Source: Jatrophihabitans sp. (lineage in GTDB: Bacteria > Actinomycetota > Actinomycetes > Mycobacteriales > Jatrophihabitantaceae). Taken from it: a DNA stretch of 17,300 nt. Position numbers and translations under genes: made by a program. Position 1 is the stretch's first letter, and each line of letters starts with the position of its first letter. The DNA lies in assembly GCA_025966255.1 (NCBI GenBank), contig JAOPVG010000173.1, forward strand, positions 1-17,300, in the 5' to 3' direction. Positions 6,569 through 13,414 of this stretch are shown in pieces. The notes under the pieces are model-generated. The model saw only the letters and a list, made by a program, of their open reading frames with translations, had not been told where the DNA came from and ran no database searches.

Positions 6569-7867
6569 TCAGCGCTGGTCGACGGGGAGGAACGAGCGCT
6601 GGGTCTCGCCGGTATACAGCTGGCGCGGTCGTCCGATGCGCGTCTGCGGGTCGTTGATCATCTCGTGCCACTGGGCGATCCAGCCCGGCAGCCGTCCGAT
6701 CGCGAACAGCACGGTGAACATCTTGGTGGGGAAGCCCATGGCCCGGTAGATCAGGCCGGTGTAGAAGTCGACGTTCGGGTAGAGCTTGCGCGAGACGAAG
6801 TAGTCGTCCTCGAGCGCGTATCCCTCGAGTTCCATCGCGATATCGAGCAGGTCGTCGCGCTTGCCCATGGCCGACAGCACCTCGTCGGCGGACTCCTTCA
6901 CGATGGCCGCGCGCGGGTCGTAGTTCTTGTACACCCGGTGCCCGAAGCCCATCAGCTTCACGCCGTCCTGCTTGTCCTTGACCCTCTTCACGAACTCCGC
7001 GACGCTGCCGCCGTCGGCCTTGATCTTCTGCAACATCTCGAGCACCGACTGGTTGGCGCCGCCGTGCAGCGGACCGAACAGCGCGTTGATGCCGGCCGAC
7101 ACCGAGGCGAAGAGGTTCGCCTGGGAGGAGCCGACGAGCCGCACCGTCGACGTGGAGCAGTTCTGCTCGTGATCGGCGTGCAGGATGAACAGCCGGTCGA
7201 GCGCCTTCGCGACGACGGGGTCGACCTCGTACGGCTCAGCGGGCAGGCCGAAGGTCATGCGGAGGAAGTTCTCGACGAGATCCAGCGAGTTGTCCGGATA
7301 CAGGAACGGCTGCCCGACGCTCTTCTTGTAGGCGTAGGCGGCGATCGTCGGCAGCTTGGCGAGCAGGCGGTACGTGGAGAGCTGGAAGTCCTCCTTGTCG
7401 AAGGGATCCAGGAAGTCCTGGTAGAAGGTCGAAAGCGCCGACACTGCCGAGGACAGCACGGGCATCGGGTGCGCGTCGGCGGGGAAGCCGTCGAAGAACC
7501 GCTTCATGTCCTCGTGCAACAGGGTGTGCCGTCGGATGTTGTTCTCAAAGTCGGCCAGCTCGTCAGCGGTGGGCAGTTCGCCGTGGATCAGCAGGTAGCT
7601 GACCTCGACGAACGTGGAGTTGGTGGCGAGCTCGTCGATCGGGTAGCCGCGGTAGCGCAGGATGCCGGCGTCGCCGTCGATGTAGGTGATCGCGGAGGAG
7701 CAGGACGCCGTGTTCGCGAAGCCGGGGTCGTAGGTGACGACGTCGGTCGCCGCCAGCAACTTGCTGATGTCAGCACCCGGGGAGCCTTCGGCGGCGGGCA
7801 CGATCGGCAACTCCAGCGCGTCCTTGCCGGGCACGTTCAAGATGGCGGACTGGGCATCGTCGGACAT
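6569..7867 (-). CDS. gltA: Citrate synthase
   Basis: This enzyme condenses acetyl-CoA and oxaloacetate to citrate, the entry step of the TCA cycle. The 432-residue protein is the bacterial hexameric (type II) kind. Catalytic residues are visible as H268 in GPLHGGAN, H310 in FGHRVYKNYDPRA and D367 in PNVDFYTG, corresponding to the E. coli H264, H305 and D362 triad. ILHADHEQNCSTST (228-241) and IGRPRQLYTG near the C-terminus are also typical, and the body resembles mycobacterial GltA2 closely. The start at 7867 is chosen because GAGAGG lies 6 bases upstream. An in-frame GTG six codons earlier lacks such a site. The gene has its own probable promoter upstream and is followed by a strong stem-loop. 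Confidence 0.97.
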   Translation of the reverse strand: MSDDAQSAILNVPGKDALELPIVPAAEGSPGADISKLLAATDVVTYDPGFANTASCSSAITYIDGDAGILRYRGYPIDELATNSTFVEVSYLLIHGELPTADELADFENNIRRHTLLHEDMKRFFDGFPADAHPMPVLSSAVSALSTFYQDFLDPFDKEDFQLSTYRLLAKLPTIAAYAYKKSVGQPFLYPDNSLDLVENFLRMTFGLPAEPYEVDPVVAKALDRLFILHADHEQNCSTSTVRLVGSSQANLFASVSAGINALFGPLHGGANQSVLEMLQKIKADGGSVAEFVKRVKDKQDGVKLMGFGHRVYKNYDPRAAIVKESADEVLSAMGKRDDLLDIAMELEGYALEDDYFVSRKLYPNVDFYTGLIYRAMGFPTKMFTVLFAIGRLPGWIAQWHEMINDPQTRIGRPRQLYTGETQRSFLPVDQR

Positions 7868-7897
7868 GGGTTTCCTCTCGACCAACCGGTGTTTCGA

Positions 7898-7903
7898 ACC
7901 CTA
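7898..7903 (-). promoter_or_regulatory. Candidate -10 element for gltA
   Basis: Read on the minus strand this is TAGGGT, matching the actinobacterial TANNNT -10 pattern about 30 bases upstream of the gltA ATG. No convincing -35 hexamer was found at the usual distance, so this is a weak candidate only. Confidence 0.27.
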
Positions 7904-7946
7904 CTGGGACGAGGGTGTGCCCCGGCGTCGAGTCAGGTCGCCGACG

Positions 7947-8333
7947 TCAGGCGGTGAGGTTCTGCAGCCGGACCTCGCCGCGGGCGGCCACCCGGGATTG
8001 ATCGTCGGTGACCTCGACGAGCCAGAGCTGCTGGCTGCGGCCGCGGTGGATCGGCGTCGCCGTGGCCGTCAGCTTTCCCGCGCGCACCGAACGCAGGAAG
8101 TTGGTGTGGTTCGCGGCGCCGACGACCTTGCCGCGCTCGCCGAACCACAGGGCGGCGCCGACGCTTGCGCTGGCTTCGACGACCGAGCAGTACACACCGC
8201 CGTGGACGATGCCGTAGGGCTGCAAGTGCTGCGGGCCGACCGTCCAGCTCATGACGACGCGGTCGGGGCCGGCCTCGTCGAGCTGGAAGCCCATCGCTGC
8301 GTTGAGGCCTTGGCCCATGATCTCGTCAAACAC
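7947..8333 (-). CDS. PaaI-type hotdog-fold acyl-CoA thioesterase
   Basis: This is a predicted acyl-CoA thioesterase of 128 residues, a normal length for a single hotdog domain. The PaaI/4-hydroxybenzoyl-CoA thioesterase signature is present: PYGIVHGGVYCSVVEASAS (39-57) contains the HGG loop (44-46) and the probable catalytic E53 on the hotdog helix. ANHTNFLRSVRAGKLTATA (74-92) is the usual substrate-side strand. It starts with a GTG at 8333 preceded by GGCGGG. It lies on the same strand as its neighbours with 42 bases to the ABM gene upstream and about 80 to gltA downstream. The acyl substrate cannot be deduced. Confidence 0.88.
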   Translation of the reverse strand: MFDEIMGQGLNAAMGFQLDEAGPDRVVMSWTVGPQHLQPYGIVHGGVYCSVVEASASVGAALWFGERGKVVGAANHTNFLRSVRAGKLTATATPIHRGRSQQLWLVEVTDDQSRVAARGEVRLQNLTA

Positions 8334-8357
8334 CCGCCGAACGTAGCGCGGTGAGGG

Positions 8358-8373
8358 TGACCGGGACCGGTCA
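8358..8373. repeat. Short palindrome upstream of the thioesterase gene
   Basis: TGACCGG and CCGGTCA face each other across two bases (GA). With so short a centre this would be a protein-binding dyad rather than a hairpin. It lies 25 bases upstream of the thioesterase start and 3 bases beyond the ABM-gene stop. In such GC-rich DNA a 7-base arm may be chance. Confidence 0.35.
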
Positions 8374-8375
8374 GG

Positions 8376-8702
8376 CTAGCGCGGCGTGACTTCGCCCATC
8401 TCGCCCCAGCCGTCGACGGGAGCGTCCACATGGATGATCTGCGGCTTCTCCGCGACCCAGTCGGGCGCCCACTCCATGGCCGTCTTGAAATGGTCGGTGC
8501 CGACGTGCACAGCTCCCGCGTCGGCGTCCCGAAAGCCCTCGACGAGGACGAACGTGTTCGGGTCGTCGGCGCTGCGCGACCACTCGAAGAACAGGTTGCC
8601 GTCCTCGGACCGGACGCCCTGGGTGAACGCATCGACCTGCTCGAGCCAGCCGTCGGCCAGCTCCGGACGGATTTTCCACTTCACGACGATGAGAATCACC
8701 AC
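8376..8702 (-). CDS. Antibiotic biosynthesis monooxygenase (ABM) domain protein
   Basis: This small protein of 108 residues has the dimeric alpha/beta ABM-fold pattern. A first strand VILIVVKWKIRPE is followed by a helix (LADGWLEQVDAFTQGVRSEDG), then NLFFEWSRSADDPNTFVLVEGFRD, the HVGTDHFKTAM helix and a final strand. Relatives include YgiN-type quinol monooxygenases and heme-handling enzymes, many of them cofactor-free. The GTG start at 8702 is immediately followed by a second GTG, and either could be used. Only 42-base gaps separate it from the sensor-domain gene upstream and the thioesterase downstream, so a small operon is plausible. Substrate unknown. Confidence 0.82.
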   Translation of the reverse strand: MVILIVVKWKIRPELADGWLEQVDAFTQGVRSEDGNLFFEWSRSADDPNTFVLVEGFRDADAGAVHVGTDHFKTAMEWAPDWVAEKPQIIHVDAPVDGWGEMGEVTPR

Positions 8703-8744
8703 CCCATCTTGCCGCCGGGGGGCTCATTCCGGCCAGCGGGGGCG

Positions 8745-9389
8745 CTACCGCAGCAGGCCGCGGGTCAGCGCGGCGACGGCCCGGGACAGCGGCACGGCCG
8801 TGAGGTACCACAGCCCGAAGCTCACCACGGCAAGCGGCATGACCCAGAACGATTCGGCGACCGAGTGCAGCTCGAACAGACCGAATGGGCGGCCGAACGC
8901 CTCCTCCGGCGTCACCCAGTAGAGGAACGGGTAGATCAGGTACAGCAATCCGCCCAGGAACAGGCTCACCTGCAGCGTCGAGAGGAAGCACCCGGCGACG
9001 GCGTGGACGAGCATCCACCAGGCGTCGCGCCAGCTCGCCGGATCGCGCAGGACCGTCCGCACCCGGCCGAGCCACGTCGCGTCCTCGGATGTCGGCCGGT
9101 ACGGCCGCGGGATCTTCTCGCCGAGCATCCGTCCGGCCGCCCGGCGATTCGCGTCGGCGTAGGCCCGCACCCAACCCGTCACAGGAAGGACGAGCACGGC
9201 GAGCAGCGTCAGCGGCGAGACGGCGACGAGGGTGACCCAGAGCGAGAACAGCACCACGCCGATCTGGGACGTGAAGATGAGGGCCGCCGCTCGGCCGAGC
9301 AGGCCGAAGCGCAGCCCCAGAGCGGATGACGAAGTGCGGCGCGGAGGGAGCAGCGCGGATTGCGTAGGGACGTCAGTCACGAATGCCAT
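8745..9389 (-). CDS. Stand-alone membrane sensor domain protein (PF13796-like), no kinase
   Basis: This is a 214-residue membrane protein resembling the 'putative sensor' domain found at the N-terminus of actinobacterial histidine kinases. Two hydrophobic helices at about 30-70 lead to an ERA-like amphipathic region, ANRRAAGRMLGEKIPRPYRP (79-98). A cytosolic WLGRVRTVLRDPASWRDAWWM segment follows, then a second pair of membrane helices at about 128-155 and one more near 180-200. In kinases this domain would be followed by dimerisation and ATPase domains. Here the reading frame stops with a TAG straight after the last helix and no kinase lies downstream, so the protein is either a free-standing receptor or acts with a partner encoded elsewhere. 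Membership of the family is inferred from the pattern, not a search. Confidence 0.7.
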   Translation of the reverse strand: MAFVTDVPTQSALLPPRRTSSSALGLRFGLLGRAAALIFTSQIGVVLFSLWVTLVAVSPLTLLAVLVLPVTGWVRAYADANRRAAGRMLGEKIPRPYRPTSEDATWLGRVRTVLRDPASWRDAWWMLVHAVAGCFLSTLQVSLFLGGLLYLIYPFLYWVTPEEAFGRPFGLFELHSVAESFWVMPLAVVSFGLWYLTAVPLSRAVAALTRGLLR

Positions 9390-9464
9390 GACTCGATGAT
9401 GTCCGCTGGCCCGGGGCGGCGCAGTGGAGTTACGCCTACCTCTGGGCTGGACCCAGCTCCCCGG

Positions 9465-10967
9465 TCAGGCCGTGGCCCGCGGGCGCGGACGGGCCCGCTT
9501 GGGGGCGGAGCGCACCCGGCTGAACTCCAGGATGCCGTCCTCGATCGGCGCGCGGCGCAGCACCGGGACGTCGCGCAGGTAGTCGTTGCGCACCTTCCAC
9601 GGTCCGTGCGTGCCCTGCCGCGGCAGGTGGTCGTTGCCGCGGCGCACGTAGCCGGAGTTGAGCGCGGCCAGCACGGATCCCTCGCCGCGGTCGGCCTCCT
9701 GGGCGTGGGCGACGACCTGGGTGTAGCCGTGCGCGTCCATGTGGTTGATGAGCCGGCAGGCGTACTCGGCGGCGATGTCGGCCTTGAGCGTCCACGAGGC
9801 GTTGACGTAGCCGAACACGATCGCGGCATTCGGCACGCCTTCGAGCAGCACCCCCTTGTACGTCACGGCCTGATTCACCGCGACCGGTGAACCGTCGACC
9901 TCGAGGGTGGCGCCGCCCATCAGCTGCACGTTCAAGCCGGTGGCGGTGATGATGAGGTCGGCCTCGAGCTCGTCGCCGGATTCGAGGCTGATGCCCGTCT
10001 CGGTGAAACTCTCGATGCGGTCGGTGACGATGGAGGCCTTGCCGTCCCGGATGGACTTGAAGAGATCGCCGTCGGGGACGATGCACAGGCGCTGGTCCCA
10101 CGGGTCGTACTTCGGGCTGAAGTGGCGCAGGTCGGACGTGCCCTTCAGCTGTCGCTCGGCACCCTTGAGGACGAGCTTGCGCACGGCGTTGGGCCGCGCC
10201 TTGGCCAGTGCGTAGATCGCGCGCTGGATGCCGATGTTGCGTCGCCGGGCGAGCTTGTAGACGACCGACGCCGGCAGCACGCGCCGCAGGTTCGCCGAGA
10301 TCTTGTCCTCCGCCGGCAGCGACACGATGTAGGTCGGCGAGCGCTGCAGCATCGTCACGTGCGCGGCGTCCTCGGCCATCGCCGGCACGAGGGTCACCGC
10401 GGTCGCGCCGCTGCCGATGATCACGACCTTCTTGCCGGCGTAGTCGAGATCGTCCGGCCAGTGCTGCGGGTGCACCACTTCGCCGGTGAACCGCTCCTGG
10501 CCCGGGAAGTCCGGACGGTAGCCGTGGTCGTAGTTGTAGTAGCCGGTGCAGGCCATCACGAAGTTCGCGGTGAAGCGCGTCGGCTCGCCGGTGGCTTCGC
10601 TGACGGCCTCGACCGTCCAGCGGGCCTCGGCGCTCGACCAGCTCGCGCTGAGCACCTTGATCCCGTACCGGATGTGCTTCTCGACGCCGTACTCGGCGGC
10701 GGTGTCCTGTACGTACTCGCGGATCGACGTCCCGTCGGCCAGCACCTTGGTCTCGAGCCACGGGCGGAAGTTGAAGCCGAAGGTGAACATGTCCGAGTCG
10801 GAGCGGATGCCCGGGTAGCGGAAGAGATCCCACGTGCCGCCCATCGTCTGGCGCCGCTCGAGGATCGCATAGGTCTTGCCCGGGGATTCCCGAGTGAGGT
10901 GGCAGGCCGCGCCGATGCCGGAGATGCCGGCGCCCACGATCAAGACATCGAGGTGCTGCTCACCCAT
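9465..10967 (-). CDS. FAD-dependent Baeyer-Villiger-type monooxygenase, EthA/MymA-like
   Basis: This flavoprotein monooxygenase of 500 residues uses NADPH and oxygen. The FAD-binding GAGISG is at 12-17, the flavin/active-site motif GGTWDLFRYPGIRSDSDMF at 43-61, the Baeyer-Villiger fingerprint FTGEVVHPQHW at 160-170, and the NADPH-binding GSGATA at 185-190. NASWTLKAD near residue 390 is also characteristic. Overall it resembles M. tuberculosis EthA (Rv3854c) and, by several segments such as LADGTSIREY and RRRNIGIQR, even more MymA (Rv3083). The physiological substrate is unknown; relatives oxidise ketones and activate thioamide prodrugs. A perfect AGGAGG lies 5 bases before the ATG. The basic C-terminal tail (RSAPKRARPRPRATA) is an extension without an obvious role. 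No TetR-type ethR-like regulator is adjacent. Confidence 0.92.
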   Translation of the reverse strand: MGEQHLDVLIVGAGISGIGAACHLTRESPGKTYAILERRQTMGGTWDLFRYPGIRSDSDMFTFGFNFRPWLETKVLADGTSIREYVQDTAAEYGVEKHIRYGIKVLSASWSSAEARWTVEAVSEATGEPTRFTANFVMACTGYYNYDHGYRPDFPGQERFTGEVVHPQHWPDDLDYAGKKVVIIGSGATAVTLVPAMAEDAAHVTMLQRSPTYIVSLPAEDKISANLRRVLPASVVYKLARRRNIGIQRAIYALAKARPNAVRKLVLKGAERQLKGTSDLRHFSPKYDPWDQRLCIVPDGDLFKSIRDGKASIVTDRIESFTETGISLESGDELEADLIITATGLNVQLMGGATLEVDGSPVAVNQAVTYKGVLLEGVPNAAIVFGYVNASWTLKADIAAEYACRLINHMDAHGYTQVVAHAQEADRGEGSVLAALNSGYVRRGNDHLPRQGTHGPWKVRNDYLRDVPVLRRAPIEDGILEFSRVRSAPKRARPRPRATA

Positions 10968-10972
10968 CTGGT

Positions 10973-10978
10973 CCTCCT
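10973..10978 (-). promoter_or_regulatory. Strong ribosome binding site of the flavin monooxygenase
   Basis: On the minus strand this reads AGGAGG, a perfect anti-16S match, 5 bases before the ATG at 10967. It fixes the start and suggests higher translation than in most neighbours, which have weak sites. Confidence 0.8.
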
Positions 10979-11035
10979 GGCTGTGGGACTACGGAACAGA
11001 CCGTACCCAGCGTCGCGGCTGAGGCCCAGGAAAAC

Positions 11036-11527
11036 CTACTTGAGGGTAACCACGCTCGACGAGTCGAGGCCGAGATGCCGCAGCAGGTTGGCGGAGAAGC
11101 GGTCGCCGGTGCGCGCCATCGTCGACTTCATGACGCGCTCGACGGCGGGGGCCGCGGTCCTGGGCAGCGGCAGGTCCACGTGCACGGTCAGCTTGATGCC
11201 GAGTTCGGTCCCGCCGTCGACGTCGATGAGCTCATACCAGCCGTCGGCGCCGGTGCGTTCGGTGACGCCCGCTGCAGGCTCGTGCTCGTACTCGATGCGC
11301 CGGCCCTCGTCGAAGTGCATGCGCTCGGTGAAGCACGGGCTGATACCCACGCCGAGAGCGGCGATGCGTTTCATGTGCCAGCGCCACAACGTCCCGTTGG
11401 TCTCGATGCGCTCGAGCAGTGGGGTGAGCTCGGGCAGGAGTTTCGGATCGGTCAGCACCGCCCACAGCGCCGAACGCTCGGCGGCGACGACGGCGCCGGA
11501 CTCCGTCGTTGCTGAGAATCGGTTCAC
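11036..11527 (-). CDS. SRPBCC-fold (START/Bet v1-like) ligand-binding protein
   Basis: This is a 163-residue helix-grip protein of the polyketide cyclase/START-like superfamily. It shows an opening strand, ESGAVVAAERSALWAVLTDPKLLPEL, then alternating strands with RRIEYEHEP and GWYELIDVDGGTELGIKLTVHVDLPLP, and a long C-terminal helix with ERVMKSTMARTGDRFSANLLRHLGL. Such proteins bind hydrophobic ligands or chaperone aromatic or lipid substrates. The start is uncertain: a GTG at 11527 is preceded by GGGAAGG at 8 bases, while a GTG at 11551 would add 8 residues. The gene is 68 bases upstream of the flavin monooxygenase on the same strand, so a shared substrate is possible. No enzymatic residues can be assigned. 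Confidence 0.8.
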   Translation of the reverse strand: MNRFSATTESGAVVAAERSALWAVLTDPKLLPELTPLLERIETNGTLWRWHMKRIAALGVGISPCFTERMHFDEGRRIEYEHEPAAGVTERTGADGWYELIDVDGGTELGIKLTVHVDLPLPRTAAPAVERVMKSTMARTGDRFSANLLRHLGLDSSSVVTLK

Positions 11528-11576
11528 GGGGACAGCCTTCCCACGGGGCACTCTCGATACCGGTCCGATGCGGGCG

Positions 11577-11582
11577 GATACT
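11577..11582 (+). promoter_or_regulatory. Candidate -10 for a leaderless aldo/keto reductase transcript
   Basis: GATACT lies 8 bases before the ATG at 11591. No Shine-Dalgarno sequence precedes this ATG. That spacing would place the transcription start at or next to the A of the ATG, the geometry of leaderless actinobacterial mRNAs. No clear -35 element is seen. Confidence 0.35.
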
Positions 11583-11590
11583 CAGCTTCC

Positions 11591-12655
11591 ATGGACTATC
11601 GACAACTCGGCCGATCCGGACTGCGGGTCTCCACACTCACCATGGGCACGATGAGCTTCGGCGGCGGCGGCAACTTCGCCAACGTCGGCACCACGGATGT
11701 GAAGGACGCCCAGCGCCAACTCGATCTGTGCCGCGATCACGGCGTCAACATGGTGGACACGGCCGACGTCTATTCCAACGGCCGGTCCGAGGAGATCGTC
11801 GGCGAGGCGCTGGGCGACTCGCGCGGCGACTGGCTGGTGGCGACCAAGGTGCGCTTCCCGATGGGCGACGGGCCCAACGACGCGGGCCTGACGCGCCACC
11901 ACATCATCCGCGGCGCCGAGGCGTCCCTGCGGCGGCTGAAGACTGACTGGATCGATCTCTATCAGTTGCACCAGTGGGACGGTCAGACGGCATTGGAGGA
12001 GACGCTGGGAGCGCTGCAGTTGCTGGTGGAGCAGGGCAACGTGCGCTACGTCGGCGTCAGCAACTTCAGCGGCTGGCATCTGATGAAGGCGCTCGGCATC
12101 AGTGACCGGCTCGAGCTGCCGCGGTTCGCGAGCGAACAGATCTACTACTCGTTGCAGGCGCGGGACGCGGAGAACGAGCTGCTGCCGGCCGCGCACGATC
12201 AAGGCCTGGGCGTGCTCGTGTGGAGCCCGCTGGCGGGTGGGCTGCTGTCGGGCAAGTACTCCCGCGGGAGTGACGGCGAGATCAAGGGGCCCAAGGGATC
12301 GCGGCTTCTCACGGAGTGGAACGAGCCGCCGATCGACTTCCCCGACCGGCTCTTCGCGACGATCAACGCGCTCAAGCGGATCGCGTCGGCGCACAAGGTG
12401 TCGGCGGCCCAGGTCGCGCTGGCGTGGTTGCTCACCCGCCCGACCATCACGTCGCTGATCATCGGGGCGCGCACCACGAAGCAGCTCGAGGACAACCTGG
12501 GTGCCGCAACGCTGGAGCTGACCGGCACCGAGATCGCCAAGCTGGAGAAGGTCAGCCGGCCGCCACTGCTCTACCCGTACTGGCACCAGCGCAACACGGC
12601 GAATGACCGCCTGTCCGACGCCGACCTGATCCTCCTCGGCCCGCACCTGGAGTAG
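11591..12655 (+). CDS. Aldo/keto reductase
   Basis: This is an NADPH-dependent (beta/alpha)8-barrel oxidoreductase of 354 residues, the length of the YghZ/Kv-beta-like branch. The catalytic tetrad is intact: D56 and Y61 in MVDTADVYSNG, K86 in VATKVRFP and H127 in YQLHQWDG. The cofactor region is also present, with WSPLAGGLLSGKYSRG and the phosphate-binding IIGARTTKQLEDNLGA (about 294-309). It is divergent from the SRPBCC gene, with only 63 bases between starts. The start lacks a ribosome site and may be leaderless. The final 30 residues, LLYPYWHQRNTANDRLSDAD, match the tail of this subgroup. Substrate unknown; it may be a general aldehyde or ketone reductase. Confidence 0.94.
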   Translation: MDYRQLGRSGLRVSTLTMGTMSFGGGGNFANVGTTDVKDAQRQLDLCRDHGVNMVDTADVYSNGRSEEIVGEALGDSRGDWLVATKVRFPMGDGPNDAGLTRHHIIRGAEASLRRLKTDWIDLYQLHQWDGQTALEETLGALQLLVEQGNVRYVGVSNFSGWHLMKALGISDRLELPRFASEQIYYSLQARDAENELLPAAHDQGLGVLVWSPLAGGLLSGKYSRGSDGEIKGPKGSRLLTEWNEPPIDFPDRLFATINALKRIASAHKVSAAQVALAWLLTRPTITSLIIGARTTKQLEDNLGAATLELTGTEIAKLEKVSRPPLLYPYWHQRNTANDRLSDADLILLGPHLE

Positions 12656-12665
12656 CCGCTTTGAC

Positions 12666-12685
12666 CCGGTCGGGCTCGCGACCGG
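12666..12685 (+). terminator. Possible stem-loop terminator after the aldo/keto reductase
   Basis: CCGGTCG pairs with CGACCGG around a 6-base loop, 10 bases after the stop codon. There is no T tract. A 7-base GC stem is modest evidence in DNA of this composition. Confidence 0.4.
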
Positions 12686-12757
12686 CCCGTCCCAGCCGCC
12701 GAGAAGTGACACCTCGGACGGCGAGGCTCACCGGGTCATTGTCGAGAGGATGACGGC

Positions 12758-13414
12758 GTGGGACGAGCAGGAGAAGCGTGGGTCGCCGCGGTCGGCCACC
12801 TGGGCGGAGGCGGCGGCGCCGCAGCCGATCGTGCGGCCGATCTCGAACGCCGCTACGCCGAGCCACACCGCAGCTATCACACGACGACCCACCTCGAGGC
12901 GGTGCTCCGCGACAGCGCCTGGCTTGGCGACCAGATCGGGCTTGACCCCGACGAGCGCGCGATCGTCGCGCTCGCAGCCTGCGCCCACGACGTGGTCTAC
13001 GACGCGAAGCCCGGCGACGACGAGCGGGCCAGCGCGCAGTGGGCGAGGCACGCGCTGACAACAGCCGGACTGACCGAAGACCTCGTGCAGCGCGTCGAGC
13101 ACCTCGTCCTGCTCACGCTGACCCACACCGGTGACGACGACGCCGCCGGCGCCGTCCTGCTCGATGCCGACCTCGCGATCCTCGCCGCCGAGCCGCGGGC
13201 GTACGCCGGCTACGTCGCGGCGGTCCGCGCGGAATACGCCGCCGTCACGGACGAGCAGTGGCGGACCGGTCGGACCGACGTGCTCACCAACCTGCTCAAG
13301 CAGCAGCCGCTCTTCCACACCGCACCAGCGCAGCAGAAGTGGGAGGAGCCGGCGAGACGCAACCTGGACAGCGAACTCCAAGCGCTCAGAACGAACCCAC
13401 GTCCGTCACGCTGA
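12758..13414 (+). CDS. HD-domain predicted metal-dependent phosphohydrolase
   Basis: This 218-residue protein belongs to the 'predicted metal-dependent HD superfamily phosphohydrolase' group. RRYAEPHRSYHTTTHLEAVL (31-50) gives the first histidine ligands, ACAHDVVYD (74-82) is the HD motif (H77, D78), and LLDADLAILAAEPRAYAGY (134-152) provides the last aspartate. Substrates in this group are not established; nucleotides are the general expectation. The GTG start at 12758 is preceded by GAGAGG at 8 bases. An overlapping ATG at 12750 is in another frame. Its 3' end overlaps the stop of the convergent helicase gene by 29 bases. Confidence 0.87.
   Translation: MGRAGEAWVAAVGHLGGGGGAAADRAADLERRYAEPHRSYHTTTHLEAVLRDSAWLGDQIGLDPDERAIVALAACAHDVVYDAKPGDDERASAQWARHALTTAGLTEDLVQRVEHLVLLTLTHTGDDDAAGAVLLDADLAILAAEPRAYAGYVAAVRAEYAAVTDEQWRTGRTDVLTNLLKQQPLFHTAPAQQKWEEPARRNLDSELQALRTNPRPSR

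Noticed and set aside
6665..7957. 430-codon plus-strand open frame opposite gltA
   Set aside because: Citrate synthase with all catalytic residues is certain on the minus strand; this frame is its shadow.
9436..10833. 465-codon minus-strand frame overlapping the monooxygenase
   Set aside because: Same strand but a shifted frame of the flavoprotein. It shows Arg/Pro-rich nonsense with no family signature.
10122..11654. 510-codon plus-strand open frame opposite the monooxygenase and SRPBCC genes
   Set aside because: It mirrors the codons of the monooxygenase, contains no motif, and runs through the start region of the aldo/keto reductase in another frame.
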